A DNA stretch of 64,000 bases from Cunninghamella blakesleeana. Taxonomy: Eukaryota; Mucoromycota; Mucoromycetes; Mucorales; Cunninghamellaceae. The notes under the pieces are model-generated. The model was not told the DNA's origin, made no database searches, and saw nothing but the letters and a program-made list of their open reading frames with translations. Location: NCBI GenBank assembly GCA_017871115.1, contig JAFCIZ010000006.1:186001-250000 (forward strand), given 5' to 3'. The position numbers and the translations under genes were made by a program. The first letter of the stretch is position 1, and the number at the start of each line of letters is the position of its first letter. Positions 23,854 through 35,258 of this stretch are shown piece after piece.

Positions 23854-25536
23854 TTATGAGGATGAAGTTGGGGAAGGAGGGAGTTCACGGCCAGCTTCGG
23901 CCCATAATTTTAATACCTCACCAGGTTGGCCAAGCACGTCAATAGCACGAATTCGACGATGATATTCATGCTCACAGGCTTTATTTGTTCCAATGACAAC
24001 TCTTTCCAATTTCTGATGTTCATCTAAAGGTTTACCTTTTTTTTCATAAGCTCGAATGCCATTCACTGTTAATGGCCCCCCAGCATCATAATATTGAAAT
24101 TGATCAGGATGTTTTGAATGATTATTGCCTAGTTTTAATTCCTTTTCTTGATGTTGAATAAAACTATGAACGGTATCATAACAATGTAATCGGGCGCATG
24201 TATTTAAAAATTGAGCAGCACAATTGGAACAGCATAACAATAATAAATTACATTGAGCATGAGCACAGTTTTGATATCGATTACAAGGTGTTCCACAAAT
24301 ATGGCATGATGTACCAGTAATTTCATCTGTAATAGTTTCTCCCATTCTAGCATCAAATGTAAAGTTTTTTCCACGATAAATTGATTTGATCTTTTTCTTA
24401 TTCTTTATTTCTTCGTTATCTTTTTCCATTTGTTGTTGTTCATCCTCTTCTTTTTGTCGTTGTTCTTGAATCCATCTTCCATAAGCTGTAATTCCCCCAT
24501 CAACAAGATGAACGGTTTTAAATCCAGATTGTGATTGTAAGATGGCGCCTGCTTTAGTACATCGAATGCCTCCTGTACAGTACATAAATATTTCTTGATC
24601 TCTTGGTAAATCTTTGCATATGTCATTCATTGCTTCTATACTATCTCTAAAAGTATTTGCATCGGGTCTAATTGCACCATCAAAATAACCAATATTACTA
24701 TATTAAATAATAAGAATAATAAAAATAAAAGAGAGAAAGTGAGAGAGGAGGATATATTATTATTGTACTATATATATACTTAAAAAAAAAAAGCTTATCG
24801 GCTATGCCATCTCATTTTTATTTGTATAGCTATGTTACCTTTCATAATGATTTCTCATATCTATTAAAACAGGTTCTTTACCATGAATTTCTTTATAGTT
24901 GGATAGTTTATCATGCCATTCTTGAGGGGATAAATGAGAAGGACGGTTTTTCAAATCATAAGAAGTAGGATCCAGACCATCTGCTACCAATTGTTTTCGA
25001 ATACGAACATGAAGTGCACGAAATGCAGCAGTAGAACCTTCCGTACCAAAATTAAGATCCATGACATCTTTATGGCCTAAAAGAGGAACAATAGTGGATT
25101 GGTAATAGTGCTTAAACCGATCCAAAGATATATCAGGGCATGAAAGTTGAGCATTGATACCTTCTGTTGAAATATATATTCTGCCAACAATACCCATATC
25201 ATTTAAATCTGTCAGTAACTTTGTACGAATATCACCAAGGGAAGTGGATGGAAAGTCATAGAACTTATAAAAAGCTAAGGTATAATAGGTGTTACTTTTA
25301 TTGTTTTCTTTTTCTTCGATAGAGGCATTAATGGCATTAGTAGTATAGTAATGATTTGACGTTCCTATAAAAATAGAAGGGTAATTATATTGTAACGTTT
25401 GTTTGTTGGCCTGAAGGATCAATCTATTCTTTGATTGCTGTTTGATAGTTATGGTACGAATAGGCTTAATTTCATATCGAGGAATGGATCTATTCTTTAT
25501 AAAGGATTGTCTTAGGGAAGCAAATCGACTAAACAT
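23854..25536 (-). CDS. Rhodanese-domain protein of the TrhO/TSTD2 (UPF0176) type, probably mitochondrial
   Basis: Exons 25536-24839 and 24697-23854; 513 residues. Residues 1-30 are rich in Arg/Lys/Ser without acids (MFSRFASLRQSFIKNRSIPR), like a mitochondrial presequence. The order matches bacterial TrhO, which hydroxylates tRNA uridine-34. An N-terminal acylphosphatase-like fold comes first (YYTLAFYKFYDF, IVGRIYISTEGINAQLSCP). A rhodanese domain follows, with active-site loop YCTGGIRCTKAG (Cys273) and preceding VLIDMRNHYES and GYFDGAIRPDANTFRD. A C-terminal Cys-rich domain ends the protein (SCHICGTPCNRYQNCAHA, NLLLLCCSNCAAQF). The Lys/Glu-rich insert between rhodanese and Cys-rich domains is longer than in bacteria. 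Function is inferred from the family; a role in tRNA wobble hydroxylation is plausible but unproven here. Confidence 0.88.
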
Positions 25537-26437
25537 TATTGTTACTGAAACAGCACTAGTTCTATTTTTTTTTTTTTTTTTTTTTGTTGTTTAAAAAAGA
25601 AAGAGAGAAAAAAAATTTATGGCCCGATTTTTTAAAATCTTTTTTTTATGTGGTTATTTCCAAATTTGGATTCATGATTATTTTATGCCTTTCTTCTCTA
25701 CTGGAATATTTTATTTACTTATTTAAATATATAATATTGATGAATATCATATTATTATTAATTATTTCCATTATCTTTTGTTCATTATTAATGTTACTTT
25801 TTTTTTTTTTTTTTTACTTTTCCAATTTTTTATAATAAATACCGGGTAGGAATAGAATTTTCATTATTTATATACTTTATTTTATTTTATTTCATCTTTA
25901 TGTTAAAGATCAAAGTATTTTAATATTTATGTTCATCTTTGACCTGATAATAAAAAAAAAGATAGATATGTGATCACACTTGCAATCAGGTGACACGGAA
26001 ATACGCACATAAAGTATATTATGTATATATTACTTTTTTGTTGTAGTACTTTTATTGGTAGTAATTATTTTGATTTAATATTATCTTTAAAAAATATTTA
26101 ATAGACTATGTATGATGAACGTCTATTCTGCTTTATACTCTATATACATACATATATATAGCGTACATATATATTTATTCCATTATATGTAAACTATTTT
26201 TATTATTAAAATAATCAAACCAATCCCCAAAAATATACACATTTCATTATATATAAAATTTCCTTTTCCGATTTTTATAAAGGAGCTCAATATGAGCCAT
26301 ATGATAAAAAATGAGAAACCAAAAAATTCCCTGTTTAAATTTTTCTTTTTTCTTTCTCTTCTCTCTTTTTTTTTTCAATTTTTCTTTTCTCTTTCTTCTT
26401 TCTTCCTCTTTTTTTTAAATTAAAATAAATATATAAC
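25537..26437. other. Divergent promoter region, rhodanese gene and PP2C gene
   Basis: 900 bases, AT-rich. A pyrimidine tract at 26339-26416 lies just before the PP2C start, and a poly-T run at about 25567-25584 lies just upstream of the rhodanese gene. The frame at 25584-25835 is Phe/Leu/Ile low-complexity and is not taken as a gene. Confidence 0.6.
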
Positions 26438-28721
26438 ATGGGTCAAACGCTTTCAGAACCTATTACTGAAAAACATTCCTCTGAAGGTGGAGATAAACGT
26501 GTTATATTCGCTTGTTCAGGTAATATAGTCATAAAAGCTTGTAAAAATTTTTCAAATAAAAAAAATAACAAGAGCTAACTAAAAACTTCATTATGTATAT
26601 TTTATTTATTTTATTTAGGGATGCAGGGCTGGAGAATATGTAAAGTTCATTATTATTATATCAGATTAAATTATCAATTAATAATAAATATTAATAATAC
26701 TTGCTATTTCTCTCTTTTTTTTTTTTTTATAGCTATGGAAGATGATCATACTACTATTCCTAATTATAATAATACTGAAACTAGCTTCTTTGCTGTGTTT
26801 GATGGTCATGGCGGTAATAAAAATAAATAAATATAAAAATAAAAAGTATGATCATCATTATTTATCAATGAAAGGATCATAAACTCACAAAACCATCAAT
26901 ATCCTTTGTATATTTATTTATTTTTTCTTTTTAGGATCGGAAGTGGCTAAATATAGTGGCGAACATTTATATAAAAGGGTATTGGATGCTGACGCGTTTA
27001 AAGAAAATAAAATAAAAGAGGCTTTAAAGGAAGGATACTTGGGCATTGATAAAGATTTGCGTGCAGGTAAGAATAAATAAATAGATAGATATTATAATAT
27101 ACATGAAACAAAGTAGGATTTATATAATTGTTATAACTTGCTCTCCATTTTTCATTTTCCTTATTATTATAGATCCACTTTATGAAAATGTTCCTTCTGG
27201 ATGTACTGCTGTTTCTACTTTAATCACTAAAGATAATGTGTTATATTGTGTATGTAAAAAAAAAAAAAATAAAAAAAATAAAAAAAAGCTAATAATAAAA
27301 AAAAGATAATGATAATAGTAATAATTAAAAAGAAAAAAAACAGTAAATAATAATAGAAATAATTAAAATATAAATAAATAATGGTCAATTATGATCTAAA
27401 AAAAAAAGAGTGAGAGTAATATATAATATAATACCTTAACATTAATCATCAACATTATAATTATTACTTTTTTATTTAAATGATTATTAAATATATAGGC
27501 TAATGCTGGTGATTCAAGAGCTGTATTAAGTGTAAATGGAAAAGCTATAGCATTATCTCAAGATCATAAACCTACTAATGATAATGAAACAAAGCGAATT
27601 AGAAATGCTGGCGGTCATGTTGAATTTGGTCGTGTTAATGGTATGTAATCATATTTATATAACAATGCTATCAGAAATAGTAATAACAAAAAAATAAAAA
27701 TAAAAAAAAATAAGCAAAAGTGCTTATATAGAATAACCATTTTTATTTATTTATTTATTTTATTTATTTTTATTACTTTTTTTTTTTTTAATAAATATAG
27801 GTAATTTGGCATTGTCGAGAGCTCTTGGTGATTTTGAATTTAAACAACGTAATGATCTTCCTCCTGAAGAACAAGCTGTAACTGGTAATCATTCTTGGAT
27901 TTTTTTTTTCTTTAAAAAACATATTTTGCCAAGAGAATCTTTCTTTTTTTAAAAAAATAAAATAAAAAATAAAATACAATAATAATACATGTATACCATT
28001 AATTAAAATTTATTTTACTTTTTTATTTAACTATAGCTGATCCTGATATTACTGTTCATGTTATTACTGAAAAAGATGATTTTGTTATTGTTGCTTGTGA
28101 TGGTAATGAACAATGATGATCTTTTATAATATATTCTTTTAAAAAATAAAAGTTTATAACAATAACTAAACTATTTTTTTATTTTATTTGTATTATATAT
28201 ATTTATAGGTATTTGGGATTGCTTAACTAATCAAGAAGCTGTGGATTTTGTACGTGAAGGATTATCAAAGAATGAAACATTGAAAGAGATTTGTGAAAAT
28301 ATGATGGATCGATGTCTTGCTAGTGAAACCGATGTTGGTGGATTTGGATGTGATAATATGACAGTTATTATTGTGGGTTTATTACATGGAAAAACAGAAC
28401 AAGAATGGTATGAACATATGAAAGGGAGTTTCGTTAAAACTACAGAGGATAATACGAAAGATAAAAATAATGATCAAGTTGAAGGCGAAGATGTTAAAAC
28501 CACGCCAGCCAGTAAGAAAAACGATGATACTCCGTTAACTGATGGTAAAGATATAAACGTTTATACAAAACATACACACATATACACATATGCACATACA
28601 TTTATATCTGTAATAACGCTAACTGACCAAAAATAAATACTTATATATATTAAACTTAGGTATTATTGAGGATAGAGTGGGTGAAATTGTAAATCAATCT
28701 GAAAAAACAACTTCATCATAA
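26438..28721 (+). CDS. Protein phosphatase 2C (Ptc2/Ptc3-like)
   Basis: Mg/Mn-dependent Ser/Thr phosphatase. Ten exons: 26438-26519, 26619-26639, 26733-26813, 26935-27066, 27173-27249, 27499-27640, 27801-27884, 28037-28102, 28209-28544, 28660-28721; 360 residues, in phase throughout. It starts [14 protein letters not shown], a likely N-myristoylation signal shared by Ptc2/Ptc3-type enzymes. PP2C motifs in order: GMQGWRISMEDDH (phosphate-binding Arg33, metal Glu37/Asp38), FAVFDGHGG (Asp58), [58 protein letters not shown] and [13 protein letters not shown]. The acidic C-terminal tail after residue 275 is not conserved. Exon 2 is only 21 nt yet carries the catalytic Arg. Targets in yeast include stress MAP kinases and checkpoint kinases; the target here is unknown. 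Confidence 0.96.
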
Positions 28722-29206
28722 TGATATTATATATATATATATATATTATATATACGTTTATTCATGTAAAGAATATTTTTTTAAATAATAATAATAATAA
28801 GATTAATAATGGAAATTAAATATAAGAATGGCATATACAATATTTATACTTGTAGTAGATTTTATTTTTGTTATTTTTATATTTTACCAATTTATTTTCT
28901 TTTTTCTTTTCTTTCTTTCTCTACTATATTTTATTATTATTATATATACACTTTATCATAACTATTTTACGCTTTATTGTTTTTTGTATATTATTATATT
29001 AGTTTACATATTGAATATTTGTCAATCAACCATTCTTTTTTTTTTTTATCAATTACAATTATAATAAAACATTTTAAAAATGATTTCTTCTTTTTTTAAA
29101 TAGCAATATAAATAATATTTATTATGTACTGATTTTTTTAAAATAAATAAATAAACGAAAAGGTAATGATGTACTAATTTTTATTTTTTTTTATTTTATA
29201 AATATA
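28722..29206. other. Convergent intergenic spacer
   Basis: 485 bases between the PP2C stop (plus) and the caleosin stop (minus). AT-rich with poly-T tracts and AATAAA-like signals. The frame at 28828-29064 is Phe/Ile/Tyr low-complexity and not taken as a gene. Confidence 0.6.
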
Positions 29207-31583
29207 TTAATTTTGAGAGACTTGATTTAAGGGTGGCCATTCATCATTGGATTCGATTTTTTTCAAGGCTTCCTGATGAGCTTCTAAAGTGGGAGAAATA
29301 GGAGAATCGTTTTCAAATTCTTCATCTTGAGAACTAGAACTACTTGAAAAGGAAGAGGAAGGAATATTCGTCATACTTTCTTGCTTAGGGATAGATGGTT
29401 TATTATTCTTTTCATTATTCTTGTTTTTATTTACATACTTTTCATTGTCATGCTGATTATTATTTTTTTCTGCATCAACATCATCTTCAACTTTTTGTGA
29501 ATCATGATCATGATCATCATCATCATCAGAGGAAGTAGTTGTAGAAAGAAGGATACCCGTTGTAATTGGTGATATAAAATGATCTATTTTTGTTTTGTTA
29601 AATACGCTATCATCGTCGTCATCTTCGTCTTCAAATTCTTCTTCATTATCATTATCTTCATCTTCTTCTTCTATATTATGAATAGAATGATAGGAAGGAA
29701 CCCCAGTTAATTTATTTGTACGAAGCCAATTAGTTTGTGGATGATCACTGTAATAATCTGCTCCTTCGGGTTTTATACCAGTCATTTGTTCACCAAGGTA
29801 ATAGTCATTATTTTTGTTTTCTTCTTTTTCGTCATCTTTTGTAGTATCATTTTCAGTTTTGATAATTCCAGTTAAAATTGAATAGTTGTTGTTACCAGTG
29901 ATATAATCATTGTCAGAATCGTCATCTTCAGTTTCATCATTAAATAATTGTTCTTCTTCTTTATTTTTTTGATAATAATCAGGTTGTTGATACCCTTTAA
30001 CACCGGTCAAATTCATAGTTTGTTGTTGGTCCAATAAATTTATAGCTAAAACACCAGTTAAACTACCGACAAGATAAGATGTTTCAGGTTGGTTGCCGTT
30101 GTAATTATGATCATAATCCATACCCATACCACTCATATTATTATTATCATCATCATTTTTATTGTTATTTATAAAAGAAGAAAATCCACGAGATATGACA
30201 TTAAAAGCATTTTTAGTTGAAAAGGTAGTTGAAGTAGTTGTTGCTACACCATTTAATACAGGGTTATGAAAAGAGGAGGTGTTATTTTTAATAAAATGAA
30301 CCGAATTACGAAATTGAGATTCCACTTTTGTAACAGTTGATTTAGGTAAAAAGTGTAAGATATTATTTAATTGTGTTTCCAACTGAAGGATGTATGTTTT
30401 AGGTAATTTTAATCCGGATATATTAATGTTTGAATAATCATGAAGTTTCTTTTTTTTAGATTGTTGTGGTTGATGAAGGGATCGAGAATGTTTATTTTGT
30501 TCACGTAATCGATAAAATAAAGTACCCTAAAGAGTTCAATAAATAAATAATATAAAAGGTAAGATTTTTAAATATTTAATATGTGTATAGAATCTTTTAT
30601 TTTCTATTTGTTTATATTTATATTTATTTATATTAATGTTTGTATATACATATATTTATTTACATCATAAGCCGCTTGAACATCTTCTCTTTTTAATATC
30701 CAATTGTTACCAACTAAAAGATAAGTGGTTAACCATTCCAATGCAATTTTAGAACTATTCGTACGTTTTTTTTTTTTTTTTTTCCAAAAAAAAAAAAGAA
30801 AAAAATGAAAGATAAGAATCATGACATGACATGCATATTTTTTATTTCAAACCTTTTTTTCTTACGAAGAGATAGGAGTTTTATAACTTAATTCATTCCA
30901 TTCTAAAAGTTCTTTAAGAGTAATGGTTTTCCCACCAATATCTGATTTTGAATAAGTAGAAAATAAATTATCAAATAATTCTGGGTCAAAGTTACCATCT
31001 TGATCATAAGGAGCATTATGTGTTTTCTAATGATAAAACAAACAAACAAGTAAATAAATAAATAAATAAATAATAGATAGTATAAATTTCTTATTTAAAT
31101 GGATTGATAATATATAAGAAAACTTACAGTTTGAAGATGATTAATATTTGTTCTAAATAGAGGGTCTAATAACCAAGTATCTTGAGAAAAAATAGAGAAT
31201 AAAACAGATAAAAAAGTTCCAATCGTAACACTAAATACAATGCTATAGCCAAGGTTCACAAAACCTTTTTTTTTTTTTAATAAGTAAATAAATAAATAAA
31301 TAAATAGATGGTAATAATGATAATAGTAATAATAAAAAGTTTAGTGATGTTAACATAATTAAAAATTATAAACAGTCTATTCTTTTGTTTTTCTCTTACC
31401 CAATATAGCATCTACTGGAGTGATATACCCTTTATTTTTCTTATCCCAAAACCTTGCGTGTTTTTCTAAAGCCTATATAGATAAGTAGAAGGTGCTGATA
31501 TGAGTATATTATCATAGATATTATATTATTTATATTATTAAATATAGATATATAAAACTTACCGCATTGGGTGTGCTAAGCAT
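29207..31583 (-). CDS. Caleosin-domain protein with long acidic C-terminal tail
   Basis: Caleosins are calcium- and haem-binding peroxygenases of lipid droplets and ER. Exons: 31583-31563, 31400-31472, 31128-31264, 30866-31026, 30664-30754, 29207-30526; 600 residues, in phase. The first about 205 residues follow the family: LEKHARFWDKKNKGYITPVD (haem-ligand His and a degenerate EF-hand), a membrane or proline-knot-like hydrophobic stretch (VNLGYSIVFSVTIGTFLSVL), APYDQDGNFDPELFDNLFSTY, TITLKELLEWN, WLTTYLLVGNNWILKREDV and AAYDGTLFYRLRE. The remaining nearly 400 residues are unlike known caleosins: Asn/Asp/Glu-rich with poly-Asp blocks and repeated LTGV-like motifs (SLTGV, NLTGV, ILTGI, QMTGI, KLTGV, TTGI). 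A donor-like GTAAGG at 31795 and an acceptor at 31589 suggest a 5'-UTR intron. The domain call is good; tail function is unknown. Confidence 0.85.
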
Positions 31584-31588
31584 TATGC

Positions 31589-31795
31589 CTATCAACAAAA
31601 ATAAGTAAAATATAAAAGAGTGAGAAAATAATCCAATCTATTTTTAATAATAGGTATATTTTATTATAAATTACTATGAGTTATCGCCATTATTATCTTT
31701 TATTAAATAAAAGAGAAAAAAATAAAAAAAAAAAAAGAGAAGGAAAGTTTAAAAAAAAGGAGACTTTTTATATTTTTTTTTCTTTTGATCCTTAC
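31589..31795 (-). other. Possible 5'-UTR intron of the caleosin gene
   Basis: On the minus strand a GTAAGG donor begins at 31795 after a CAAAAACAAAAG leader, and a TTGATAG acceptor ends at 31589, six bases before the ATG at 31583. No in-frame upstream ATG is usable, so this would be an untranslated leader intron. Inference from splice signals only. Confidence 0.35.
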
Positions 31796-32083
31796 CTTTT
31801 GTTTTTGTTGTTTTAAAATCACGAGACTATAGCCAGGCCTGTTATATATAATTATGTTGCATAAACACCAATAAGGATAAATATGATTTTCAATTTTTAG
31901 TTGGACAGGTTTTTAACTTTTTTTTTTTTTAGTAGCATTATCAAAAGAATTTATTACATAGTAAAGGTAAATAACAATAATAATAAATAAAAATAAAGTA
32001 AAATTAAGAATAGTTTGTTAATATAAAATATAAAAATAAATAAAGTATATGTGTGTTCATATATATAAAGGGGAGAATGTATG

Positions 32084-32120
<37 letters not shown>

Positions 32121-32219
32121 TGTTGGATGATGATGTAGTGTGAGTGTGAGTGTGTGTGTGTGTGTAGATGAGTTATCATTACAATAGCATATTCGCATTT
32201 TTCTTTTTAATATCATCTA
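31796..32219. other. Intergenic spacer with microsatellites
   Basis: Between the caleosin 5' side and the Rho GTPase stop, both genes on the minus strand. Contains an (ATA)n tract at about 32083-32117 and a GT-rich tract at 32138-32165. Nothing else is seen. Confidence 0.7.
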
Positions 32220-33576
32220 TTACAAAATAGCGCAAATACTTCTTTTGTCACCTTTTCCACCTTTTTTAGAATTTACAGGACGTAAAGCTGCTCTTGTTGC
32301 ATGTTCAAAGGCTTCTCTAACACCTTCACCAGTTCTAGCAGAGCATTCCTAATTATAATAGTAATAATAATAATAGTAAACAATAGTAATAATCAATATA
32401 TTATAATACATTATTTGATTTATTTGTTTGATGCATAGATAATTTATATATTAATATATATATATATATATTTACCACATATTTATAAGCATTGATTCTT
32501 TGAGCTACAGCAGCACCCTGAGAAAAAAAAAAATTATCAATATATGTATAAAATATCGTCATTATTATTATATCATAAAAAAAAAGACTTACTTCTTCAT
32601 ATGATACTGGTCTTTGGGATTCTTTTTGAAGAGCAGCTATGGTTGCAGGATCGTTTCTTAAATCTTTCTTACAAGCAACTAAAACAATAGGTATTCCTTG
32701 ACAAAAATGAAGAATTTCAGGAATCCACTATAATAGACAAGCAAATATTGAATAAAACATAAGAGTTTGATTAAAAGTGCTTATAATGTATATAATATCT
32801 TATTATTACTTTTTCTTGAATATTATCCAAAGAATCAGGAGCGTCAACAGCAAAACAAACCAAAACAACGTGAGAGTCAGGGTATGATAATGGACGAAGG
32901 CGATCATAATCTTCCTGACCTATTTTTTGAAATTTATAAATAGATGGATAGATTTTAAGTAAATGTATGTATATATGTACATTATTTTCATATGAAAAAA
33001 CAAGTGTAACTTGTATTTTTTTTTCTTTTTTCTTTTTTTTTCCTTTTATTATTAAATTACCAGCAGTATCCCATAAAGCTAATTCAACCTTTTTTCCATC
33101 AACAACCATATCAGCTACATGAGATTCAAAAATGGTGGGAACGTATCTCTATTTTTAATAAGAGAAAGGAAAAATCAAACATATACATATATAATGAATA
33201 TTCCACCTTTATATTATTTTAAAAGCCCTTTCTTTCTATATATGTAAAATAAAATAAAATAAACTTACTTCAGGAAATTCACTAAGAGCAAAAACAGTTA
33301 ATAAACAAGTCTAAAAAAAAAAAAAAAATCAAATACATAGTTAGCTATTAACATTCTCTCTCACCTTTTTATTACACGTAAATTTATTAAATAATATAGA
33401 AAAATAGACATACTTTTCCCTAAGTAAGTAGATCCAAGAGAGTTAATGAGTAAATAATAATACAGTTAGTTTCTTATTTATGGAATACGTATATATTTCT
33501 ATGTAGAACAATAAACACAAGTACTCACAATGGCACCATCTCCAACAGCAACAAGTTTTCTTCTAATGGCAGACAT
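32220..33576 (-). CDS. Rho-family small GTPase (Rho1/Rho2-like)
   Basis: GTP switch for cell polarity, actin and wall synthesis. Eight exons: 33576-33529, 33419-33414, 33310-33269, 33148-33061, 32919-32810, 32727-32593, 32517-32476, 32348-32220; 199 residues, in phase. Residues: P-loop GDGAIGKT (12-19), switch I with Tyr34 and Thr37 (RYVPTIFES), [19 protein letters not shown] with Gln63, the Rho insert region [15 protein letters not shown], and [20 protein letters not shown]. It ends CAIL, a geranylgeranylation-type CAAX box, after a basic stretch. Exon 2 is a 6-nt micro-exon (GGAAAA) giving exactly Gly17-Lys18; without it the P-loop is lost. Ile16 replaces the Cys of RhoA/Rho1 (Val in Rac/Cdc42). 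Switch regions match Rho1/Rho2 best; the paralogue is not settled. Confidence 0.95.
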
Positions 33577-34484
33577 TTTTTAATACTACTATTATTATTA
33601 ATATTATAAAGTTATATAAATAAAATAAGAAAAGTTGAAAAAAAGAAAGAAGAAAAAAAGTGAAAAAATAAAAAGTTTATAAAGAATATTAAAAAAAAAA
33701 GGCATACTATTCTTTTTTAATATCCGCAGCCATTTTTTGCGCCACACCACAAAAAAGGAAATAGAGGCTTCATACATACATATTGGTAAACGGGGAGTTA
33801 TATCCGATGTGCTTTTTTTATTATTTTATTTTTACACAATTATTTAACCTTACTATTTAAAAAAAAATTAAAATACGCAATAGCCGTAATTCACAATATA
33901 TATATACATATATGAATGTATATTTTAATATCTTATTATATTTATTAATCAGTAATAGTATTAGAAAAAAATATAAAACTTTCTTGGCAAGAAAAATATA
34001 AAAATAAAAAAAAATATGAAAGGTTCCCATTTTTTTATTTTTATTTTTATATATTTACACAGCCTATTTCTATATATTTTTTTCTCTCATGACGTTGATT
34101 TTTATTTAAAAATATTTCCATTTTACTTGGATAAAGAAAATTTTATCTCTTCCACTCCCATTATATATATATATATATATTTATATTACTATAAAAGAAT
34201 AAAAAAAAAAAAAAAAAGTCATTTTATTTTATTTTTATTTGTTTTTTAAAATGAATAGGTGTTAATCGTTGAAAAATAAATTATTCTAAAAATAAATTCC
34301 AGAAATTAGCCTTTTTTGATCGATTTTTGTTACCTTCCATATAAAAATAAGTTGGATCGAATTACTTAAAAGAGTCATAATGATGATATAATGATCCAGT
34401 GTATGGATATATATAATTATTGTTTCAATCCTATTTTTATATATTATTACGTATTATTCTAATTTTTTATTTCGTTTTTTATTA
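33577..34484. other. Upstream region of the Rho GTPase gene
   Basis: About 900 bases between the Rho start and the RING gene stop, both on the minus strand. AT-rich. One less AT-rich spot, TTTTGCGCCACACC near 33736-33750, lies about 160 bases upstream of the Rho ATG. No coding sequence is supported; the frame at 34016-34249 is Phe/Ile/Tyr-rich noise. Confidence 0.6.
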
Positions 34485-35227
34485 TTATGAATGAGAATTT
34501 GGTGATGATGATGATGATGTTGTATGAGCTCTCGTTTCCTCGTTCTCCGAAGCTACGGTCGAGGGATGCATATTAATGGTACACCTATTATTATTACTAT
34601 TATTACTACTATTACTACTATTACTATTATTACTATTATTACTATTATTGACATTATTGATATTATTGATATTATTGTTATTATTGTTATTATTGTTATT
34701 ATTGTTATTATTGTTATTATTGTTATTATTGTCATTATTGTCATTATTGTCATTATTGTCATTATTGTCATTATTGTCATTATTGTCATTATTGTTATTA
34801 ATTGTTGTAGAGCTATTATTATGATTATTAGTTGTTGTAGAGCTATTATTATGATTATTAGTTGTTGTAAAGTTATTGCTATAGCTATTAGTTGTTGTAG
34901 AGTTATTGCTATAATTATTAGTTGTAATAGAGTTATTGCTATAATTATTTACAGTTGACGACAATTGGTTAGAGTGATGAATAGATACAGTAGATGATGG
35001 TAGGGATGTGCCTGACGTGGATTGTTGTGATGATGAAGATAGTTGAGATACATTAGAAATAGGATATTGATCGGCATTATTTATATCATTATTGCTGTTG
35101 TTGTTATTGTAACGACTATTACTTTGTTCTTCGTTTCTTTGGTTTCTTATTTCGTTCGGTAAGCAATCATATTTACATATTGGACAATGGCTTGATTTTT
35201 GTGTTAGCCAGGGATCTATGATTAAGG

Positions 35228-35258
<31 letters not shown>

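Noticed and set aside
28828..29064. 78-codon hydrophobic plus-strand frame after PP2C
   Set aside because: Phe/Ile/Tyr from T-rich 3' flanking DNA; no conserved motif and no start context.
34524..34958. 144-codon plus-strand frame (Ile/Ile/Val repeats)
   Set aside because: Shadow of the Asn/Asp microsatellite in the RING gene tail on the minus strand.
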